This document shows, in pieces, positions 45,501 to 50,180 of a DNA stretch of 50,180 nt (positions are counted from its first letter, which is position 1; every line of letters starts with the position of its first letter). The position numbers and the translations under genes were made by a program. The notes beneath the pieces were generated by a model. It made no database searches, had not been told where the DNA came from, and worked only from the letters and a program-made list of their open reading frames with translations. Source of the stretch: Verrucomicrobiales bacterium (GTDB taxonomy: Bacteria; Verrucomicrobiota; Verrucomicrobiia; Limisphaerales; JAQGOV01); contig JAQGOV010000298.1 of assembly GCA_028293425.1 (NCBI GenBank), forward strand, positions 1 through 50,180. The letters are read 5' to 3'.

Positions 45501-48500
45501 GAGTGACCCAACTGCCGATCCCCGCGCTCAGCGGCACTCCCGGCGCGAGGAATTCCCGCTTCGTGGCCAACTTGGGCCCCACCTATACTGATTTCAGCCA
45601 CACGCCTACCGTCCCTTCGCCCAATGCCGCCATCACTGTCAGTGTAACGCCCAGCGACCCGCAGGGCGTGACCAATGTAACGCTCTTCTGGTCGGCCAAT
45701 GGTGGCACCTGGAATACAGCCCCTATGGTTGCGCAGGCGAGCGGAGCCTTTCTCGGCACGGTGCCTGGCCAGACCGCGGGTACTCTGGTCCAGTTCTATG
45801 TGGAAGGGGCGGATTCGCTCGGGGCCAGGACCACTTTTCCGGCAGACGGCGCCAATTCCCGCGCCTTATTCCGGGTCAATGATAATGCCGCGATTTTCGA
45901 CGTCTTGCACAACCTCCGCATCCTGATGACACCGGCGGACACGGCCCTGCTCCATGCGCCCACGAACGTCATGAGCAACGACGGCCTCGGGGCTACGATC
46001 GTTTACAACGAAGAGCAGGTCTTCTATGACATCAACCTCCACCTCCAGGGCAGCGAACGTGGACGCAACGACAGCAGCCGGGTCGGTTTCACATTCAGCT
46101 TCCAGCCGGATAACCTTTTCCGTGGTGTGCATGAGGGTATGTCGATCGATCGTTCGGGCGGTTACTCAGGGCTCGGCGGAAAACACGACGAAATTTTGCT
46201 GAAACACATGGTCATGCACGCGGGAGGGCTTCCCGGGATGTATGATGATCTGATCCATGTCATGGCCCCGCGAGCCCAGGACAACTCCACCGGCCTGCTT
46301 CTCCTGGCCAAGTACGGAAATGTCTTCCTCGATAGCCAATATACGAATGGAAATAATGGAGACCTTTTCAAGCTGGAGCTGATTTATTCTCCCACCACCA
46401 CCTCGGACGGTACTCCTACCGGCTACAAGCTGCCGCAGCCGGATGATGTCGTGGGCGTTGATTTTCAGGATTTGGGCTCGGATCAGGAATCCTATCGCTG
46501 GAATTACCTGAAGGAGAACAATCAGAGCGGCGATCGCTGGGATCAAATGATCACAGTGGCGAAAATGTTCGGCCTGCCGGCCGGGAGCATCGATGCGCCT
46601 TCGCGCAGATTGATTGATGTCAACGAATGGTGCCGTGCCTTCGCCATCGAGTCGCTCTTCGGCGTCGGTGACAGTTACGGCTTTGGGCTCGGCCACAACT
46701 TCATGCTTTATTTCCGTCCTTCGGATAGCCGGGCTCTCGCGTTTCCCTGGGATATGGACTTTAGTTTTACCCAGTCCGCCACTGCCCCGTTGCTGCCCAG
46801 CGCAAATGTCACCAAAGTATTGAGCCTGCCAGCCAACCAGCGCCTGTATTACAGCCACCTTTATGATTTGATCAACACCACTTACAATCTCACCTATGCT
46901 ACCCGCTGGGGGAATCATTTCTCTGGATTGTTGGGACAGACCTGGTCGGGTGCGATCAACTATATCGGTGCGCGCGCAAGCTTCGTGCTGAGCCAATTGC
47001 CCACCGCCACCGCTTTTGCCCTCACCAGCAACGGAGGCAATGATTTCACGGTGACTAACAACCTCGTGCAGCTCACCGGAACTGCACCCATCCGAGTCGA
47101 GTTCATCGAGATCAATGGCATCCGTTACCCCATCACCTGGACGAGCACCACAGCCTGGTCCATTTTCGTGCCGGTGGACGCCGGGACAAACCTGCTTTCC
47201 CTCCAGGCAATTGATCGTTATGACCACGTGCTCACCAACGTCACGGACACCATCAAAGTAGTGAACAACGGCCAGGTGCCGTCGCCGCTGGGGTATGTGG
47301 TCATCAACGAAATTCATTATCACGCCACGAATTCAGGCGGCAGTTTTGTGGAATTGCACAATACGCATCCGAGCGTGGCATTCGATCTATCGAACTGGCG
47401 GTTGGAGGGTGTCGATTTCACTTTCCCCGAAGGTTCACTGATTTTGCCTGGCGGCTTTTTCGTCGTAGCCAGCGATACGAATGTGTATTCGCTCACTTAC
47501 TCGGCAGCGCCCCTCCCGGGCGGCCAATACAATGGAACGCTCCAAAACAATGGCGAAATTTTGAAACTGCTGCGGCCGATCGCCACAAACTTGAACGAAA
47601 TGATTGATGCCGTCCGCTACAGCGATCAAGCGCCCTGGCCCACAAACGCGGATGGATTTGGCGCATCTTTGCAAGTGGTGGATCCCACCCAGGAACGCTC
47701 GCGGGTGGCGAATTGGGCCGGCGCGGCTCCTACCCCCGGCGCTACCAATCTGGTGCGGGCCGCTCTCGGAGCTTTCCCCTCGCTCTGGCTGAATGAATTG
47801 CTCGTCTTTAATACCAATGGCGTAGCGGACAACTTTGCCGAGCGTGAGCCATGGATTGAAATCTTCAACCAGGGCGGCAACGTTGTGAACTTGGCCGGCC
47901 TGTTCCTGAGTGACGACCCGAACACCCCGCTCAAATGGCCCTTCCCAGCAGGGAGCGCTCTCGCTCCGGGTGAATTCCGCATCATCTGGGCGGATGGCGA
48001 GCCGGGCGAATCGGCCGGCGCAAATCTCCACACCAGTTTCCGCCTGACCAACTCCTCGGGAACGATCATCCTCTCCAGGACCAACGCCGGCAGTGTTCAG
48101 GTGCTCGATTACGTGGAGTATTTTGGCCTAACCCAGAATCGTGCATTTGGTTCGTGGCCCGACGGGCAAGCGATTGACCGCCAAATCTTCCTCTACTCGA
48201 CTCCGGGCGCTCCCAATAATCCGGCAAGCGCTCCAGTTCCGGTGCTGATTAGCGAATTCATGGCCGACAACGCCGCACCCGGTGGCTTGCGCGATCCCGT
48301 GGACGGCCTGTATCAGGATTGGGTCGAGCTTTATAATCCAAATACAAATGCGTTTGATTTATCCGGCTACTTCCTGAGCGACACACTCGCCCAGCCGAAA
48401 TTTCAGATCCCTCTGAACACTGTGATCGGGGCCCATGGGTTCCTGCTCGTTTGGGCCGACAACCAGCCCGAGCAGAACGGGCTCAGCCCATTCGGCGACC

Positions 48501-48925
48501 TGCACGCAGGTTTCCAGCTCACCGCTTCGGGTGAAGCCATTGCGATTTTTGCCCCGGACGGCACCCTCCAATCCTCCGTCGTTTTCGGCCAGCAATTCCA
48601 GAACGTCAGCATGGGACTCTTCCCTGAAGGAGTGACCAATGGCGGGTATCGGTATATGACCAACTTTACCCCTCGTGCGGCCAATTCCATCGCTTCCGGG
48701 CCCGCGGCGTTCCCGGTGACGGTTTCCGCAGTGGGAGCGAACCTGACGCTGGTGTGGCCTTCCTTGCCCGGCAGAACCTATCGACTTTTTTACAAACAGG
48801 ACCTTTCCACTCAAACCTGGGTCCAATTGCAACCGGACGTTTCTGCCAGCGGTGCCAATGCCACCGCTCAACTTCCGATCAGTGGAACGACGCAGGGATT
48901 CTATCGAATTCAGTTGCTCCAGTAA
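42581..48925 (+). CDS. Giant secreted lamin-tail / CotH multidomain protein
   Basis: A 2114-residue exported protein with signal peptide MKYLFVLLAVSTFLVAPNTRA. In order: lamin-tail domain (LTD) 1 (~22-125, VVFNEVMYHPNATNEASLEW); a beta-sandwich with TWRYDQSGTDLGT (~190-350); LTD-like 2 (~367-480); a second sandwich with NLWLYNQQGLDLGTGW (~519-690); LTD 3 (~698-810). A CBM-like sandwich starts at NGNFENGLTGW (~883), followed by a bacterial Ig-like module (~1010-1090) and a CotH domain (~1106-1400, with LQGSERGRNDSSR and the metal-binding-like FPWDMDFSF). LTDs 4-6 begin at ~1567 (VVINEIHYHA), ~1735 (LWLNELLVF) and ~1886 (LISEFMADN). A C-terminal module follows (~2040-2114, ending GFYRIQLLQ). 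The sandwiches share the motif IDDGA(V)xYLNG. ATG 42581 is used rather than TTG 42575. No Shine-Dalgarno; the start abuts the terminator. Confidence 0.85.
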   Translation: MKYLFVLLAVSTFLVAPNTRADSTVVFNEVMYHPNATNEASLEWLELHNQMAVDMDISGWSLQGGVQFNFPEGTVIGGGKYLVVAASPATLTAATGVANVVGPFIGQLSNAGALVELRNNNQRLMDSLQYGVEDEWPVAADGAGPSLVKTNRFSGSALASSWRASSQVGGTPGTANFPTTQPTTTKTNLLPISATWRYDQSGTDLGTVWTAPGFNDSAWPSGPGLLAVEDCNCLPEPIRTTLTLGRTTYYFRTAFNYAGDPSSASLQLSHVIDDGAVVYLNGVEIWRIGLAAGPVTYGTFASRLVTDGVYEGPFTVPATSLVQGTNVLAVEVHQNGATSSDITFGLALDESHTVGGMTGSSAAMLPLVLNELESATNSNFWLELFNYGSTNLSLDGFSIVRLGGAYREFALTGASVPPGGFLILPKATLGFGVGTGDKLVLYGPGKTTVLDAVVAKRTGRSRLPNGTGPWLVTTEPSPGASNVVALNNAVVVNEIMYDHTPLTATPAVYTSTNLLVAMTNLWLYNQQGLDLGTGWRQGDYNDAGWLSGRALHYVSTATLPAAKNTPLSVTNASGTRLITWYFRTPFVFTGDVASAELVLRTIIDDGAVFYLNGAEVYRQNMPAGAVAYSTFASAGVATPGLTGPVIVPTTTLVNGTNWLTAEVHQFSTNGLLFSLDVVFGAELSAKSLISPAQPTRESPESWIELYNRSSNAVSLSGWKLRDAINFDFATNQTIAAGGYLVIAKDPAFMQAQYPGLNVLGPFSKSLSHNNDQIRLDDALGNPADAVHYYSAGRWPRLAHAGGSSLELRDPQADNSTAEAWAASDESGKSTWATYTYRGVAAAETAPSPTTWKEFVLGMLDAGEVLLDDISVIDSPSGAATQLIQNGNFENGLTGWRLLGNHKGSIVTDPANPGNHVLRLVATGSTDHMHNHAEITLAGGASIVNGREYEISFRAKWQGGNNALLTRLYFNRLPRVTQLPIPALSGTPGARNSRFVANLGPTYTDFSHTPTVPSPNAAITVSVTPSDPQGVTNVTLFWSANGGTWNTAPMVAQASGAFLGTVPGQTAGTLVQFYVEGADSLGARTTFPADGANSRALFRVNDNAAIFDVLHNLRILMTPADTALLHAPTNVMSNDGLGATIVYNEEQVFYDINLHLQGSERGRNDSSRVGFTFSFQPDNLFRGVHEGMSIDRSGGYSGLGGKHDEILLKHMVMHAGGLPGMYDDLIHVMAPRAQDNSTGLLLLAKYGNVFLDSQYTNGNNGDLFKLELIYSPTTTSDGTPTGYKLPQPDDVVGVDFQDLGSDQESYRWNYLKENNQSGDRWDQMITVAKMFGLPAGSIDAPSRRLIDVNEWCRAFAIESLFGVGDSYGFGLGHNFMLYFRPSDSRALAFPWDMDFSFTQSATAPLLPSANVTKVLSLPANQRLYYSHLYDLINTTYNLTYATRWGNHFSGLLGQTWSGAINYIGARASFVLSQLPTATAFALTSNGGNDFTVTNNLVQLTGTAPIRVEFIEINGIRYPITWTSTTAWSIFVPVDAGTNLLSLQAIDRYDHVLTNVTDTIKVVNNGQVPSPLGYVVINEIHYHATNSGGSFVELHNTHPSVAFDLSNWRLEGVDFTFPEGSLILPGGFFVVASDTNVYSLTYSAAPLPGGQYNGTLQNNGEILKLLRPIATNLNEMIDAVRYSDQAPWPTNADGFGASLQVVDPTQERSRVANWAGAAPTPGATNLVRAALGAFPSLWLNELLVFNTNGVADNFAEREPWIEIFNQGGNVVNLAGLFLSDDPNTPLKWPFPAGSALAPGEFRIIWADGEPGESAGANLHTSFRLTNSSGTIILSRTNAGSVQVLDYVEYFGLTQNRAFGSWPDGQAIDRQIFLYSTPGAPNNPASAPVPVLISEFMADNAAPGGLRDPVDGLYQDWVELYNPNTNAFDLSGYFLSDTLAQPKFQIPLNTVIGAHGFLLVWADNQPEQNGLSPFGDLHAGFQLTASGEAIAIFAPDGTLQSSVVFGQQFQNVSMGLFPEGVTNGGYRYMTNFTPRAANSIASGPAAFPVTVSAVGANLTLVWPSLPGRTYRLFYKQDLSTQTWVQLQPDVSASGANATAQLPISGTTQGFYRIQLLQ

Positions 48926-48954
48926 TTTTCAGGTTCTGCTTGGTCGATCGATTC

Positions 48955-48990
48955 GGGCCGCGCCTCGTTTTGGGGCGCGGTCCTTCGCGC
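48955..48990 (+). terminator. Terminator-like hairpin after the giant LTD/CotH gene
   Basis: CCGCGCC (48958-48964) pairs with GGCGCGG (48974-48980), extendable to ~10 pairs, with a 9-base loop; TTCGCGC then leads into a T run near 48991. The rest of the 225-base convergent gap to tyrS shows no gene. Confidence 0.6.
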
Positions 48991-49150
48991 TTTTTGCAGC
49001 GCCCTGCCAAAATCCTCGGAGACGTTTGCAGTCCCGATGAGCGACATTAAAAGCAACCTCCAGAAGGGTGCGGAACCTGCGGTGGCTACAACGAGTGGCT
49101 TTCCGGCCACCTGGCTCGCCAGGAGCGCCACTCCGAGCTGGAAGCCTCGG

Positions 49151-50180
49151 CTACTTCGCCGTCATCACCACGTAATTCCGTTTCCCCTTCCGCAAAAGGA
49201 GGTGCTTGCCGAATAGTAAATCGGCCAACGTTACGTTTCGGAGCGCATTGCCTTCTCGGACGTTGTTGAGGTAGATGCCCCCGCCTTCAATGTCTCTGCG
49301 CGCCTGGCCTTTGCTGGAACACAGCCCGCTCAGCACGAGGACTTCGATCAGGGCCAAACCTTCGCCATCCAATGCCGATTTCTCAAATGCTTTGGAGGGC
49401 ACTTCTCCCACAATGTCATTGAAAGTGGATTCGGAGATGCCTTCAAGGCCGCCGCCGAAAAGAATTTCGCTGGCGCGGATGGCTTCTTGGGTAGCGGCTT
49501 CGCCGTGCATCAGATCGGTGGTGGCTTTGGCCAAAGCTTTGTGAGCGGCGCGGGCTCCAGGATTCTCGGTGTGCTGCTTTTCCAGGGCTGCGATTTCGTC
49601 CTGGCCGAGGAAGGTAAAGTATTTCAGGTATTTAATCACATCACGATCATCGGTGTTAACCCAAAATTGGTAGAAGCGGTAAACGCTGGTTCTCTTCGGA
49701 TCGAGCCAGATGGTTCCCGCCTCAGTCTTGCCGAATTTGGTGCCGTCGGCCTTGGTGACGAGCGGGAGGGTAAGGCCGTAGCCGTATTCGCTCAGCTTTT
49801 TGCGGATAAGATCGATGCCAGCGGTGATGTTGCCCCATTGGTCGCTGCCGCCAATCTGAAGCTCGCAATCGAGTTCTTTGCGGAGGTGATAAAAGTCAAA
49901 AGCCTGCAGAAGCATGTAGCTAAATTCGGTGTAGCTGATGCCAACCTCGCGGTCTTCCATACGCGCGCGGACGGATTCCTTGGCGACCATTTGGTTGACT
50001 GTGAAGTGCTTTCCGATGTCGCGCAGGAATTCGAGAAAGCTGATATGCGCCGTCCAGTCCGCGTTGTCGACCAGCCGGGCGGGATTGCCTTTGGTTTCGA
50101 AATCGAGCAGTCGTGCAAGTTGGGGGCGGATGCCGGCGAGGTTGGTGGCAATCATGTCCTTGGTTTGCAGCTGGCGTTCG
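49151..50180 (-). CDS. tyrS: Tyrosyl-tRNA synthetase, C-terminal part (5' end beyond window)
   Basis: Charges tRNA-Tyr with tyrosine. The frame stays open through the last base; codons before ATG 50155 continue as ERQLQTKD, so that ATG is internal and ~90-110 residues with the HIGH-type motif lie outside the window. Visible parts are the tyrosine-binding QAFDFYHL and QIGGSDQWGNITAGIDLI, the KMSKS-equivalent KFGKTEAGTIWLD loop, and a C-terminal S4-like RNA-binding domain (SKGQARRDIEGGGIYLNN) with a Lys/Arg-rich end. It is convergent with the giant secreted-protein gene, 225 bases apart. Confidence 0.95.
   Translation of the reverse strand, partial: ERQLQTKDMIATNLAGIRPQLARLLDFETKGNPARLVDNADWTAHISFLEFLRDIGKHFTVNQMVAKESVRARMEDREVGISYTEFSYMLLQAFDFYHLRKELDCELQIGGSDQWGNITAGIDLIRKKLSEYGYGLTLPLVTKADGTKFGKTEAGTIWLDPKRTSVYRFYQFWVNTDDRDVIKYLKYFTFLGQDEIAALEKQHTENPGARAAHKALAKATTDLMHGEAATQEAIRASEILFGGGLEGISESTFNDIVGEVPSKAFEKSALDGEGLALIEVLVLSGLCSSKGQARRDIEGGGIYLNNVREGNALRNVTLADLLFGKHLLLRKGKRNYVVMTAK

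Noticed and set aside
46166..47323. 385-residue minus-strand open frame
   Set aside because: Antisense to the CotH part of the giant secreted protein; no recognisable features.

Overview
The window looks like chromosomal DNA from a member of the Verrucomicrobiota, most likely a Pedosphaera-like soil lineage (inferred from gene content, not from rRNA). The pointers are a PVC-type secreted dehydrogenase/HEAT/c-type cytochrome protein, a TIGR04073-like exosortase-associated lipoprotein, very large secreted proteins with lamin-tail, CotH and Ig-like modules, and sparse Shine-Dalgarno sites. Both ends cut through genes: a FecR-type protein on the left and tyrS on the right. No rRNA, tRNA, CRISPR array or intact transposase was seen.

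Layout. Positions 1-2781 hold a FecR-type protein end and a CHASE2 adenylate/guanylate cyclase. A leftward block (5675-2778) encodes a beta-helix secreted protein, a Nudix hydrolase and TadA. About 600 non-coding bases follow, carrying the 3' end of what looks like a degraded group II intron. Next is the PVC cytochrome-type protein (6276-9626). A compact leftward operon then runs hom-thrC-(EgtD-like methyltransferase)-lysC (14392-9623), which is homoserine/threonine synthesis with an unexplained methyltransferase inside it. Enolase has a good promoter and terminator. A TIGR01777 epimerase-like gene faces a 948-residue secreted fusion of a GH32 fructan hydrolase and a SAM methyltransferase.

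The centre is housekeeping: coaD, yceD, rpmF, plsX and fabH (CoA, ribosome and fatty-acid synthesis), then a PilZ-like gene with pilT, an exosortase-associated lipoprotein, and ispE. A leftward two-gene unit (30258-26474) pairs a GT4 glycosyltransferase, fused to an alpha/alpha-barrel-like domain, with a GH130 glycoside phosphorylase or hydrolase.

The right third is accessory and envelope-directed: an MscS-type channel, a secreted CE1-like esterase, a CotH protein, a Sel1-repeat protein, a secreted alpha/beta hydrolase, a receiver-PAS protein, a 1197-residue Ig/jelly-roll protein and a 2114-residue lamin-tail/CotH protein. Three secreted proteins (4047-5675, 38933-42523, 42581-48925) end in what looks like the same C-terminal module.

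Four genes begin only a few bases after a terminator-like hairpin, and two others sit about 6 bases after a predicted transcription start. This points to leaderless or non-SD initiation. By contrast, two genes with TTG starts have clear Shine-Dalgarno sites. The most unusual items are the GH32-methyltransferase fusion, the EgtD-like enzyme in the threonine operon, the shared C-terminal module and the group II intron relic.
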